Shown here: in pieces, positions 25,209 to 34,453 of the stretch | Layout: the number at the start of each line of letters is the position of its first letter | Position numbering within the stretch: position 1 is the first letter of the stretch | Source: JAFGNV01 sp964612485 | GTDB taxonomy: Bacteria; Chloroflexota; Anaerolineae; 4572-78; J111 | Reading direction: 5' to 3' | NCBI GenBank assembly: GCA_964612485.1 | Contig: CAZTFF010000027.1 | Span: forward strand, 1 to 64,000 | Length of the DNA: 64,000 nucleotides | The notes under the pieces: model-generated | What the model was told of the DNA's origin: nothing | The model's input: the letters and a program-made list of their open reading frames with translations, nothing else | Databases searched by the model: none | Translations under genes and position numbers: made by a program

Positions 25209-28200
25209 ATGTACCTACAAGGAGAATTGATAGCCGAGTCGCCCCTTTACCGGGGCAATGCACGTAAAACCCTGTTTACCCGCGATGGCGACGGTAAACA
25301 ACGTCTCGTTTCGCTGGCCGGAGAAATTTCCGGCACGGCCCAATCGTTGATGGATGCCTTTATTGGGCGCTCCAAAAACGGTCGTAACATCGGGCTGCTG
25401 GAGCAGTTGTGGCAGCGTCTTTACAAAGATGAAATGCCGCGCGGTTTGATTGGGCAGGTAGAATGTTATTTGCAGGAAGAAAGCTATCCCCGCGACAACT
25501 TTTTTGATATGCGGATGGGGCTGCGCTTGGACGAAGACCGCTGGGCCGTAGAATCTAACGCCAACTACAAAATGGAAACCATCCTCCGTCACTCGGTCTT
25601 TAACCTGACCATTTTGGTCAACGACCAGGCTTTGGCCCAGAACGATAACCAAAGCCGGCTGTACTATTTACTGCAAGAGCTTATCGCCGGGCGCTTCTGG
25701 TTTGGCGCGGCCAAAAGCAAAGGGCTGGGCCGGTTGCGGCTCAACATGGATATTCCTTTTGCGGCCCCGGCTGCGCCGCCCAAAATCCGCAGCGAGGCCA
25801 ACCACCTGTCCATCGCCGTAACGTTTGATGCCACCAATCCGGTGCTGGTGGGCTGGAACTGGGGCAAAGTTGACCCCAGCATCGCGCCGGCGTTTACGTC
25901 TATTGAAGGCCGGCTGCTGCTGGAAGCCATGCAAGACCTGCCGGACACCATTCGCCAGCGGTTGGAAATGAGCATCGGCGGGCCAATGCTCAACCCGGAT
26001 GATTGGAAAAGCAAACTGGCCAATTACCTGCCCCGCGTCATTGCCATCTGGCTGCAAGAGCAATCCGGCACGGAAAAAGAAACCTGGTTTTTGCCGGCCG
26101 ACGCCCTCAAAAAAATGGGCAAAGGCAAGCATGGCCTATCCAAAAAAATCATCTCCAACCTGGAACCGCTGGCCGACAAACCCTTTCCCGGTGAAGCCGC
26201 CGCCAGCGCCGCCGTAGAAGAGGCCCTGGCCGATAAAGTAAATATGCTCAACCGGGTGATGAAAAACTTTGAGGTGCGCCGCGAGGCCGCCCAGGAATTC
26301 GACCCCTCTGCCTGGCAGGAATTGGCCGGGACGCTGGGCATGGACGCCAATTTATCCGACACGCTGGCCGGGCAAATCGAGGACGAAGCGGCGCTGACCC
26401 AAACATTGAGCCGGGCCTGCCGGGGCGTGTTATCCCGGCTGTACCAGCAAGTGGACCAGCAAATTCATTTACTGCAAAGCGATGCCTGGCTGGACGCCGA
26501 AATTGCCAACCGCGAAGGCCACTTGCGCATCAAACAAATGCTGCTGCGTGACCAAATCAACGAAGCGCAGTGGAACAACCGCAACCAGCCGCCGCAGGGC
26601 ATCGGCAACGCCCTATGGCGCGAATTTTTAGACAGCCACAGCCGGGTTCGCTTTCACCATCTGAAAAATCCCAGAAACCTGAACAAAAGCATCGTCAACG
26701 ACCAGAACTTCATCAGCTTTCTGCAATATTATCGTGACCGCGCCCGGCAAGAGCTATCACAACCCTACCATATTGATTTTAGAGAAGGTGGCCCCTTTAG
26801 CCGTGAGGTTTCGCGCAAATACGGTAAGCCCTACGATACCATGTTCATGCGGATGCTCTCCTGGGCACCTTCGGCCAGAGAAGAAGGCGGCTGGGAAATC
26901 TACATCCCCGGCAGCACTGTAAAAGGCGCGTTTAGAAAACGGGCCTCGCAGTTGCTCCAAACCCTGTGGAACAACTCCAACCGCGCTCAAAAGCTGCTCG
27001 ACCGGCTCTTTGGCCGGCAGCGGCAGCGCGGGCTGGTTTTCTTTTCCGATGCCTATCTGGTAGATCCGTATGAGCCGGAAGAAAACTGGTGCGTGATGGA
27101 CGGCGTAAAAATGGACCCCAAAACGGGCAAGCCTGTTGAGGGGGCCAAGCAGGACTACCTGTTTGCCTACGGCGACCAACTCAACTTCCGGCTGCAACTG
27201 GATTTGCAGGATATGAGCCGGGGTGATATGGAAGCCATAGACCTGCTGGCTGCCCTGCTGCAAGATTTTCAACAGGGCGATATTCCCCTGGGCGGTGAAA
27301 AAACCAGCGGTTTTGGCTGGGTTCAGGCCAACATTACCGGCCTCACCTGGCTCACCGGCGGCAGCCTGACCCAGCATCTATTTGGCGAAGCCTCGTCGGA
27401 GCAGGCCGGTATCTGGCAGCAACTTAAGCTAGAAGGCGACTCTGCCGCCGAGGCCCTGCAAGCGATAGCCAAAATTCCCGCCGACGCCGAAGTATCTGCC
27501 GAGCCGCCCCGGACCAGAGCCGGTTTCATTTCGCATCGGGCCTTTGGCGGCTACAGCGGCCACCTGGCAATAGAAGCCGAGATTCTCACCCCCACCCACG
27601 TGCGGGAAAGCGGCCAGCCATCGTACCGCACCAGCCTGGATAACACCCCGGTTAATGGCTGGGATAACTTTACCCTGGCCCCGGCAGAAGCAGAACGCCG
27701 CCGCGTAGAAAACCCCTACGCGCTGCCCAGCAAAAGCCTGCGCGGGATGCTGCGCCATATCTACACCATCGCCAGTGATTCTGCCCGGCCCAGCCCGGAT
27801 ATCAGCCGCCTCAATCCCGCCGACAGCCTGTTTGGCTGGGTGGGAACGGGGCCAAATCAGGCCATTATGGGCCGTGTGGTGGTAGATTTTGGCCTGTTCG
27901 ATGCCCCGGAACTGGGCTGGTTCAAGGTTCCGTACCCTTACGGCGGCTGGCGTTTTGTAGATGGCCGCTGGCAAAATAACAGCGCCGGCACCACGGCTTT
28001 CCAGCGAATTGCCAAACAGTGGCGCATCTTCCCACACGTGCCCCTGGCCCCCATTGCCGAGCCATTGAGCGAATTCTCGCCCGATACGGTGCAGGCCAGC
28101 TACGTGAGAGCCATTTTGCCCGGCGCCCGCGCCCGTTTCAACATTCGCTTCTGGAATCTGGAAGAAGAGGAGCTACAACGGCTGATCTGGTGTGTTTCTC

Positions 28201-28424
28201 TGGAAGGGGGAGCGCACAAAATCGGCAAGCACCGGCATTTGGGCTTTGGCAGCCTGCGCTTGCACCTGCTGCCGGAATGCCACCTGATCGATTGGCCCAA
28301 ACGGTACGCCAGCGGCAGCGCCGCCAATTGGCAGCAACCCCTTGATCCGGCAGCGTGGCTCAACCCGCAGATCATTCAACATTACCAGGAGCTTCGCCAG
28401 ATCACCAATGTTGACCGGCTTTGA
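25209..28424 (+). CDS. Multi-domain RAMP (Cas7-like) fusion protein
   Basis: The 1071-residue protein consists of fused RAMP-like domains, as in type III CRISPR effectors. A first unit (1-180) ends in the Gly-rich loop FGAAKSKGLGRLRL. A weaker second unit (about 196-310) contains PVLVGWNWG and FLPADALKK. A helical region (about 315-460) resembles a Cas11-type bundle in size. A third unit (about 478-710) has IPGSTVKGAFRKR at 567-579 and GGEKTSGFGWVQ. A fourth (about 784-1020) has LPSKSLRGMLRH at 839-850 and GKHRHLGFGSLRL. The order is reminiscent of the single-protein effector Cas7-11 (gRAMP), but the similarity is by motif only. The start at 25209 (MYLQGELIAESPLYRG) begins the first beta strand. 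It overlaps the next gene by 17 bases. No nuclease residue is claimed. Confidence 0.75.
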   Translation: MYLQGELIAESPLYRGNARKTLFTRDGDGKQRLVSLAGEISGTAQSLMDAFIGRSKNGRNIGLLEQLWQRLYKDEMPRGLIGQVECYLQEESYPRDNFFDMRMGLRLDEDRWAVESNANYKMETILRHSVFNLTILVNDQALAQNDNQSRLYYLLQELIAGRFWFGAAKSKGLGRLRLNMDIPFAAPAAPPKIRSEANHLSIAVTFDATNPVLVGWNWGKVDPSIAPAFTSIEGRLLLEAMQDLPDTIRQRLEMSIGGPMLNPDDWKSKLANYLPRVIAIWLQEQSGTEKETWFLPADALKKMGKGKHGLSKKIISNLEPLADKPFPGEAAASAAVEEALADKVNMLNRVMKNFEVRREAAQEFDPSAWQELAGTLGMDANLSDTLAGQIEDEAALTQTLSRACRGVLSRLYQQVDQQIHLLQSDAWLDAEIANREGHLRIKQMLLRDQINEAQWNNRNQPPQGIGNALWREFLDSHSRVRFHHLKNPRNLNKSIVNDQNFISFLQYYRDRARQELSQPYHIDFREGGPFSREVSRKYGKPYDTMFMRMLSWAPSAREEGGWEIYIPGSTVKGAFRKRASQLLQTLWNNSNRAQKLLDRLFGRQRQRGLVFFSDAYLVDPYEPEENWCVMDGVKMDPKTGKPVEGAKQDYLFAYGDQLNFRLQLDLQDMSRGDMEAIDLLAALLQDFQQGDIPLGGEKTSGFGWVQANITGLTWLTGGSLTQHLFGEASSEQAGIWQQLKLEGDSAAEALQAIAKIPADAEVSAEPPRTRAGFISHRAFGGYSGHLAIEAEILTPTHVRESGQPSYRTSLDNTPVNGWDNFTLAPAEAERRRVENPYALPSKSLRGMLRHIYTIASDSARPSPDISRLNPADSLFGWVGTGPNQAIMGRVVVDFGLFDAPELGWFKVPYPYGGWRFVDGRWQNNSAGTTAFQRIAKQWRIFPHVPLAPIAEPLSEFSPDTVQASYVRAILPGARARFNIRFWNLEEEELQRLIWCVSLEGGAHKIGKHRHLGFGSLRLHLLPECHLIDWPKRYASGSAANWQQPLDPAAWLNPQIIQHYQELRQITNVDRL

Positions 28425-29280
28425 TTGGTTGCGCCGGTGCGGGTCCGGCGCAGAACTGTTAGCCACGCTGGATACGCTGGCTACCCAGCCCCACATGCTC
28501 GATGGCAAACTGGGGCCGCCCCACTCTGCGTTGGACGGCCCTTGTTCCCGTTGCTGGGTGTACGCCCGCGAGCCGAAAAAGCCTTATTGTCCCTTTTGCC
28601 AGAACGTGCTGAACAAAGCCTCAAAACGAGGGACGCTCTCTAAAAAAGCGATTGTCATTTGGGGCTATGTTAATCAACTGCCCCGGTTTATGGAAACGGG
28701 CCAGGGTTTTTACGCCGAGCATCCACTGGGCTGCTACGTTCATGATGACCGCCGCTTTTTGCTGGTTCTCTATCGCCATGATTTAAAAAGTTGGCTGCAA
28801 GACCTGGTGTTGTATCACGGCGCAAATATGAAGGGCTTGTTGCAGGTGTTTCCCACTATGGCCGCTATGCGCGTGATGGATATGGGCGAGGCGGTATCGC
28901 AAATTGTACAACGCGAGGCCAATTATTCAATGGATCGGCTGCGGGTGCAATTTTATGCCGCGCCGGCCCAAATCCGCCGCTTCAGCCGCCGCGATCAAAA
29001 AGGGAACCTCACGTTTGAAATTGCCGAATTTGTACGGCTGCTGGAAATGGCCGAAATTTTCCGCACGATGCTTTATCCCAATGAACAGCAAGACCTGTAC
29101 AAACTGCTGCACCTGGAAGACAGCGGCGAAGTACAATTTTACTGGGGCCGCTTTTTAGGCCAGCTTAGCCCGGAGGCCAGAGATATGCTCAATGCCTGGC
29201 GCATCCGAGCCTGGCCGGAACCCCAGGTACAATTATTATACGAATTGGTTGAATATGTGGAGTTTTTTGAACTCGATTAA
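28408..29280 (+). CDS. Zinc-ribbon protein of the RAMP operon, function unknown
   Basis: I do not recognise this 290-residue protein. Near its N-terminus it has a four-cysteine zinc-ribbon pattern, CSRC (46-49) and CPFC (61-64), preceded by a helical segment; the remainder is mixed alpha/beta without a familiar catalytic motif. The ATG at 28408 lies inside the end of the RAMP gene (17-base overlap), and the 3' end overlaps the Cas6-like gene by 26 bases, so the three are very probably translated together and act in one complex or pathway. A role in RNA binding or in assembling the RAMP complex is a guess from context. Confidence 0.7.
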   Translation: MLTGFDWLRRCGSGAELLATLDTLATQPHMLDGKLGPPHSALDGPCSRCWVYAREPKKPYCPFCQNVLNKASKRGTLSKKAIVIWGYVNQLPRFMETGQGFYAEHPLGCYVHDDRRFLLVLYRHDLKSWLQDLVLYHGANMKGLLQVFPTMAAMRVMDMGEAVSQIVQREANYSMDRLRVQFYAAPAQIRRFSRRDQKGNLTFEIAEFVRLLEMAEIFRTMLYPNEQQDLYKLLHLEDSGEVQFYWGRFLGQLSPEARDMLNAWRIRAWPEPQVQLLYELVEYVEFFELD

Positions 29281-30250
29281 CCTATTGCGCTACCTGTGCG
29301 TGTGGCGCGTGAACCGGGCGCTGGTGCGCATGCCCTTCTATTTCACCGGCGAACTCTCGCAAACGCTGGGCGCCATCATCGCCGAACGGCTGCCCACCGC
29401 CGAGGCTCGCGCGTGGGACAAAGCCTTGAACCCGCCGCTTCCCACCCCCGGTATGCTGCCCCTTCAGCCCACCCCGGACCCGGCCTGGCCGGTTGAGTCA
29501 ACGTTGTTTGTGTATCCGGGCAAACGCATGTTCGGGGCGGGCGAACTGATCCTTTGGGAACTCAAGCTGATGGGGCCGCACGCCGACCACAGTTTTTTTT
29601 TGGAGGTAGTGCTGCCGGCAATGGAGGCCGCCGGCCATACCAAAGACTCGCGCTGGTACAAATCTAACGGGGTGTGGGGCCGCTTTGATGTTCACGCCGT
29701 TTACGCCGCCAGGGGAGCGCAGTGGGAGCCGGTGGTCAGCGATGGCCGGCTGGACACCGGCTCCCGCCCTCTGCCAACCCAATGGGCCGAAGGGCTAACG
29801 TTTGCCGCCGCTGATGACCGCATCCGCCGCCAATTGATATGGTTCACGCCGGTTGACCTGCGGCGTGATGTAGCCGCCGAAAAAACATCTCAGGACGCCG
29901 CTGATGACGCCTCTGCCGGTCCCCCCATACCCACCCTGCCGTCAATGCTGGATGCGCTGCTGAGACGACTGGCTCAACTGCTGCCGGGCAAATACACCAC
30001 GCCGGGTGATGTCTGGAATTTAATGACACCGGATGAGCAAGCTTCCCTATGGGAAGCCGTCGCCCAGGCCGACCACGCCAAACTGCGCCACGCCGCCGCC
30101 GACTCCCTGGCCAAGGACCAACCGCCCGGCTGGCTGGGCGAACAGCAATTCACCGCCATTCACCCGTTGTTGTACCCCTACCTGGACCTTGCCTCCATTC
30201 TACACATTGGCCGCCAAACCCACCTGGGTTATGGCACGTTTGGGTTGTAA
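29255..30250 (+). CDS. Cas6-like RAMP protein
   Basis: The 331-residue protein resembles the Cas6 endoribonuclease family (PF10040-type layout). It has an N-terminal start LRYLCVWRVNRALVRMPFYF with TGELSQTLGAIIAE, a middle block FVYPGKRMFGAGELILWELKLMG typical of the first ferredoxin-like fold, and a C-terminal LLYPYLDLASILHIGRQTHLGYGTFGL-like segment with the Gly-rich loop of Cas6 ending. Cas6 proteins cut CRISPR repeat RNA, but no array is present in the window, and catalytic residues cannot be assigned by eye. The ATG at 29255 overlaps the zinc-ribbon gene by 26 bases. A perfect hairpin lies 38 bases after the stop and could be a substrate or a terminator. Confidence 0.65.
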   Translation: MWSFLNSINLLRYLCVWRVNRALVRMPFYFTGELSQTLGAIIAERLPTAEARAWDKALNPPLPTPGMLPLQPTPDPAWPVESTLFVYPGKRMFGAGELILWELKLMGPHADHSFFLEVVLPAMEAAGHTKDSRWYKSNGVWGRFDVHAVYAARGAQWEPVVSDGRLDTGSRPLPTQWAEGLTFAAADDRIRRQLIWFTPVDLRRDVAAEKTSQDAADDASAGPPIPTLPSMLDALLRRLAQLLPGKYTTPGDVWNLMTPDEQASLWEAVAQADHAKLRHAAADSLAKDQPPGWLGEQQFTAIHPLLYPYLDLASILHIGRQTHLGYGTFGL

Positions 30251-30278
30251 AAATAGGGGTCAGTATCAGAGGAATGTA

Positions 30279-30326
30279 GTATCCGCGAGATACGGAACGA
30301 GTCTCCACGAGACTCGTTCCGTATCT
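30279..30326 (+). repeat. Perfect 18-bp hairpin after the RAMP operon
   Basis: The arms 30288-30305 and 30309-30326 are exact reverse complements around a CAC loop. The bases GTATC-CGCGA-GATAC (30279-30293) form a smaller competing hairpin that overlaps the left arm. No T run follows, so it is not a classical terminator. I found no second copy in this window. Confidence 0.7.
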
Positions 30327-30378
30327 GAGAATGCTCACTCCCCACACCCAATTAAAAACTCAATCAGGAGACAAAATT

Positions 30379-32043
30379 ATGCCTATAGATAACGATTTGC
30401 TCTGGTATAAAAACGCCATCTTTTACGAACTGCATATTCGCTCCTTTGCCGACAGCACCGGCGATGGTAAGGGCGACCTGCGCGGCATCATCTCCAAACT
30501 GGATTATTTGCGAGAATTGGGCGTTGACTGCATCTGGCTGCTGCCCATGTTCCCTTCCCCGCTCAAGGACGATGGCTACGATATTGCCGACTATTTCCAC
30601 ATCCACCCCGATTACGGCACCGTAGAAGATTTTAAGGCGCTGCTTAACGAAGCCCACGCCCGCGGCCTGCGCGTGATCACCGACCTGGTGCTGAACCACA
30701 CCTCCGACGAGCACCCCTGGTTCATCGAATCGCGCAAATCTAAAGACAACGCTTACCGCGATTATTACGTTTGGAGCGACACCAACCAGAAATACAAAGA
30801 CGCGCGCATCATCTTTTTGGATACCGAATCCTCCAACTGGACCTACGATGAAACTACCGGCGAATATTACTGGCACCGTTTTTATTCCAGCCAGCCCGAT
30901 CTCAACTACGACAACCCGGAAGTAGCCCAAAAAATGATGGACATCATCCGCTACTGGCTGGATATGGGCATCGATGGCTTCCGCGCCGACGCCGTGCCCT
31001 ACCTCTTTGAGCGCGAAGGCACCAACTGCGAAAACCTGCCCGAAACCCACGATTATCTCAAAAAAGTTCGGGCCATGATGGATACGGAATACCCCGGCAC
31101 CATCCTGCTGGGCGAGGCCAACCAGTGGCCCTGGGACCTGCGCCCCTATTTTGGCGGCGATCCCAACGACCCCACCGTGCCGGGCGACGAGTTCCATATG
31201 GCCTTCCATTTTCCGGTGATGCCGCGCATTTACAAAGCTCTCAAACTGGGCGATGCCACCGACATCATCAACATTATGGCCGATACGCCCTCCATCCCCC
31301 ACAATACCCAATGGTGTGTTTTCCTGCGTAACCACGACGAACTCACCCTGGAAATGGTCACCGAAGAAGACCGCCAGTTGATGTGGCAGTTGTACGCCCC
31401 GGAACCGCGCATGCGCCTCAATTTGGGCATTCGCCGCCGGCTGGCCCCGCTGCTGGATAACGACCGCCGCAAAATAGAACTGGCCAATGCCATCCTCTTC
31501 AGCTTGCCCGGCGCGCCCATTATCTACTATGGTGATGAAATTGGTATGGGCGACAACATTGACCTTTTCGACCGCAACGGCGTCCGTACCCCCATGCAGT
31601 GGACAGCTGAAAAAGGCGCCGGTTTCTCGCCCACCGATCCGGCCAATTTCTGGGCGCCGCTGATTGATAACGACACCTACGGCTACCAAAAAATCAATGT
31701 GGAGGCCCAACAAGCCGATCCTGATTCCCTTTTCCATACGATGAAACATTTCATTGCGACCTGCCAGGCCAACCCGGTGCTGGGCGAGGGAGACTACGAG
31801 TTCCTGCCGGCGGCCAATAAATCCATCCTGGCCTACCTGCGCCGTAGCGAGTCGGCGACGGTACTGGTGGTTTGTAATCTCGCCGGGCAGCCGCAAACTG
31901 TGCAACTTCCATTGTCTGATTACACCGGCAGCGTGCCGCAAGATTTGCTCAATCGGGCGGCGGTTCCCTTTGCCCCCGTTGACGCCGCGCCCTATGTTAT
32001 CAAACTTGATGCTTTTGACTATTTTTGGTTGCAGTTAAAGTGA
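30379..32043 (+). CDS. treS: Trehalose synthase (maltose alpha-D-glucosyltransferase), GH13
   Basis: The 554-residue enzyme interconverts maltose and trehalose by intramolecular transglucosylation. It has the TreS-like N-terminus LLWYKNAIFYELHIRSFADS, region II GFRADAVPYLF with nucleophile Asp204, LLGEANQWP with acid/base Glu246, and LRNHDELTLEM with Asp320; AEQ-type insertions around 300-330 also match TreS. AGGAG precedes the ATG at 30379. There is no fused maltokinase domain, which many relatives carry. It begins a run of disaccharide genes and follows the RAMP operon by 128 bases. A closely related GH13 with different transfer specificity is the main alternative. Confidence 0.85.
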   Translation: MPIDNDLLWYKNAIFYELHIRSFADSTGDGKGDLRGIISKLDYLRELGVDCIWLLPMFPSPLKDDGYDIADYFHIHPDYGTVEDFKALLNEAHARGLRVITDLVLNHTSDEHPWFIESRKSKDNAYRDYYVWSDTNQKYKDARIIFLDTESSNWTYDETTGEYYWHRFYSSQPDLNYDNPEVAQKMMDIIRYWLDMGIDGFRADAVPYLFEREGTNCENLPETHDYLKKVRAMMDTEYPGTILLGEANQWPWDLRPYFGGDPNDPTVPGDEFHMAFHFPVMPRIYKALKLGDATDIINIMADTPSIPHNTQWCVFLRNHDELTLEMVTEEDRQLMWQLYAPEPRMRLNLGIRRRLAPLLDNDRRKIELANAILFSLPGAPIIYYGDEIGMGDNIDLFDRNGVRTPMQWTAEKGAGFSPTDPANFWAPLIDNDTYGYQKINVEAQQADPDSLFHTMKHFIATCQANPVLGEGDYEFLPAANKSILAYLRRSESATVLVVCNLAGQPQTVQLPLSDYTGSVPQDLLNRAAVPFAPVDAAPYVIKLDAFDYFWLQLK

Positions 32044-32125
32044 AAATGGTGTAATCTTCCTGCGAGAGATGGCATTTAAATAATCACTACTGTCATCTCT
32101 TTAGGATCGGAAATAAAATAACCTC

Positions 32126-32204
32126 CCCAATTAGTAGATTGGAGATTAGAGATTTCAGGCTAAGAATCTCCAATCTCTAATCTCTAACCTTCCGACGAAT
32201 TGGG
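32126..32204. repeat. Nested inverted repeat of AGATTGGAG/CTCCAATCT type
   Basis: CCCAATT (32126-32132) mirrors AATTGGG (32198-32204). Inside, TTGGAGATTAGAGATT is mirrored imperfectly by AATCTCCAATCTCTAATCTC. The element fills the 231-bp gap between the treS gene and the phosphatase fusion gene. Confidence 0.55.
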
Positions 32205-32274
32205 CAGTTAATTATTTCTCCCGTCTTATTATCTGAAGTATTATATTTTGTAAGGAAGGACACCTCGATCTCTG

Positions 32275-34335
32275 ATGAACTTTGTATCCTCATTTGACGA
32301 CCGGCGGCTGCTGGTGACCGACCTGGACGGTACGCTGATTGGCGGCAGTGAAAAAGGCTTAAAAAAGCTGCAAACAGCGTTGGAAGAAATTAGAGAAACC
32401 ATCACCCTGGTGTATGTCTCCGGGCAAGGCCCGTCGGAGCAGGTCAACACCATTCAAGAACACCAACTGCTGCTGCCCGATTACATGATTTCCGCCGTCG
32501 GCACCGAAATTCACCGCCTGCCCGGTGAATATCCGCTGGACGAATGGTACCGCTACATTCAAGATAATTTCAGCCACGAGACCATTGTAGACTTTCTGGC
32601 CGAAAATTATCCCAACCTGGAACTGCAACCCCCTGAAAACCAGACCCATCTCAAAGCCAGCTACTATTGGAAAAACGCCACCAACGAAGCGCTCGACCAA
32701 CTTCACCTCGCTATGCTCGAAGCCGGATTGCCCGCAAAATTGGTTTACTCGCGCAGCGTGTACCTGGACATCATCCCCGAACGGGCCGGAATTGGGCCGG
32801 CGGTAAAATTTTTAACCGACTCCTTGATGTTGTCGCCCAACCAGGTATTTGTTTGCGGGGATAGCGGCAATGATATTGACTTGTTTCAATACGGTTTTCG
32901 TGGTATTGTGGTAGGGAATGCAACACCGGAACTTAAAAAAGCGGTTGAATTACGGGCCTACTTCAGCCACAATCGCCATGCAGCGGGGTTATTGGAAGGG
33001 CTGCGCCATTACAAATTCTTTACCCAACCGGCTAAACCGGCCAAACAGGATGTTTCTAAAGAAGCGTTGGATCGCGCCGTCGACTCGTTGCGCCGTAATA
33101 TTACACCGTTGGGGTTTTCGGCAGCGGGGCTGACCGACAACCCGCTCACCAGCCAGGAATCCAACTACTTTGCTGTGTGGAGCCGTGATGGGATCAAAAC
33201 CGGCTTGTGGAGCCTCACTCTCAACGACCCTGATGTGACCGAATGTTTTCGCCGCACCCTGGAACTTATGGGCGAGTTTCAGACGGCGAGCGGGCAGATT
33301 CCGGCCAATGTGCAGATCAAAACGCAAACCGCCGATTACAGTGGAGTGGGGGGCATTGCGTCCATCGATTCGGTGCTCTGGTTTGTCATCGGCAGTATTC
33401 GTTACGCCGCCTACACCGGCGATCGCGCTTTTTTGGAGCGGATGTATCCTCACATTAAGGCCGCCATGCAGTGGCTGCGGGCGCACGATTCTAACAATTG
33501 CGGGTTGATTGAAATCCCGGAATCGTCTGATTGGATGGACCTCTTCCCGCGCTCCTACAATGTGCTGTATGATGAGGTGTTGTGGTACCTGGCCTGCCGG
33601 GATTACGCGGTGGTGCAGGCCGCAATGGGCGATGACGCGGTGGAATACGGCCAACTGGTCGAAATTATCCGCAAAAAAATTGTGCGGCAGTTCTGGCCCA
33701 CCGCGCAAACGCTTGCCGAATCCCGTGAGTCGTTTTCTGAAACCCAATTCAACCTGGGAGACGCCCAATATCTGCTGGCCCAGATCAGTCCCTTTGCCTT
33801 TTCCTGGCGCTGCGATGTCTACGCCAACTTACTGGCGGTTCTGGCCGACTTGCTGGATGAGCACAAAATGGAACAGCTCTTTCAATTTTTATGGGGCGTG
33901 GGGGTCAATTCTCCCTATCCGGTCACGTGCCTGTATCCGCCGGTATTTTCCGGGGCCAGCGATTGGAAAGATTATTTTGTGACCAACTTCCTCAACCTGC
34001 CCGACCACTACCACAACGGGGGGCTGTGGCCCTTCATCGGCGGGTTGTGGGTCCGGTTTCTGGTTAAATTGGGCCGTACCGAGCTGGCTCACCAGGAACT
34101 CGATACGCTGGCCGAAGCCTGCCGGGTGGGTCTCTACGGTGAGTGGGAATTTAACGAATGGCTGCACGGGCAAACGGGCCGGCCTATGGGCAAAGCCCAC
34201 CAGGCCTGGAGTTCGGCCAGTTATATTGCCGCCTTTCACGCCCTCTACCACGAGACCGTTCCCCCCGATTTTGCGCCGCTGACTGTAGAAATGTTTGGAA
34301 GTTCTCAATCTTCTGGAGATAATATCTCCGGATGA
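32275..34335 (+). CDS. Fusion of a sucrose-phosphatase-like HAD domain and a six-hairpin glycosidase-like domain
   Basis: The 686-residue protein has two parts. Residues 8-245 are a Cof/SPP-type HAD phosphatase with VTDLDGT (Asp16 nucleophile, Asp18) and VCGDSGNDIDLF. Residues about 260-680 are an all-helical glycosidase-like domain with NYFAVWSRDGIKTGLW, SDWMDLFPRS and GKAHQAWSSASYIAAF, resembling glycogen-debranching or GH100 invertase-type enzymes. The next gene encodes a sucrose-phosphate-synthase-like transferase, so the HAD part plausibly releases phosphate from sucrose 6-phosphate. Having a synthesis-type phosphatase and a hydrolase-type domain in one chain is unusual. The ribosome-binding site is weak. 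Substrate of the second domain is open. Confidence 0.75.
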   Translation: MNFVSSFDDRRLLVTDLDGTLIGGSEKGLKKLQTALEEIRETITLVYVSGQGPSEQVNTIQEHQLLLPDYMISAVGTEIHRLPGEYPLDEWYRYIQDNFSHETIVDFLAENYPNLELQPPENQTHLKASYYWKNATNEALDQLHLAMLEAGLPAKLVYSRSVYLDIIPERAGIGPAVKFLTDSLMLSPNQVFVCGDSGNDIDLFQYGFRGIVVGNATPELKKAVELRAYFSHNRHAAGLLEGLRHYKFFTQPAKPAKQDVSKEALDRAVDSLRRNITPLGFSAAGLTDNPLTSQESNYFAVWSRDGIKTGLWSLTLNDPDVTECFRRTLELMGEFQTASGQIPANVQIKTQTADYSGVGGIASIDSVLWFVIGSIRYAAYTGDRAFLERMYPHIKAAMQWLRAHDSNNCGLIEIPESSDWMDLFPRSYNVLYDEVLWYLACRDYAVVQAAMGDDAVEYGQLVEIIRKKIVRQFWPTAQTLAESRESFSETQFNLGDAQYLLAQISPFAFSWRCDVYANLLAVLADLLDEHKMEQLFQFLWGVGVNSPYPVTCLYPPVFSGASDWKDYFVTNFLNLPDHYHNGGLWPFIGGLWVRFLVKLGRTELAHQELDTLAEACRVGLYGEWEFNEWLHGQTGRPMGKAHQAWSSASYIAAFHALYHETVPPDFAPLTVEMFGSSQSSGDNISG

Positions 34336-34453
34336 AGGAATGCTAAAATAGAATAGATCGATAAACAAGGATGTTTTGGGCAGCCGATACCACAGTGATA
34401 CCAAAAATGTATGTTATTAGTTCTAATGAAGTTCAAGAAAAGGAGGTTAAGCT

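Noticed and set aside
25110..30378. CRISPR array beside the RAMP operon
   Set aside because: I looked for regularly spaced direct repeats in all gaps of this region and found only one hairpin at 30288-30326; there are no spacers.
30364..31941. 525-codon frame antisense to treS
   Set aside because: It follows the GC-rich codon pattern of treS and has no recognisable motif; treS has complete catalytic regions.
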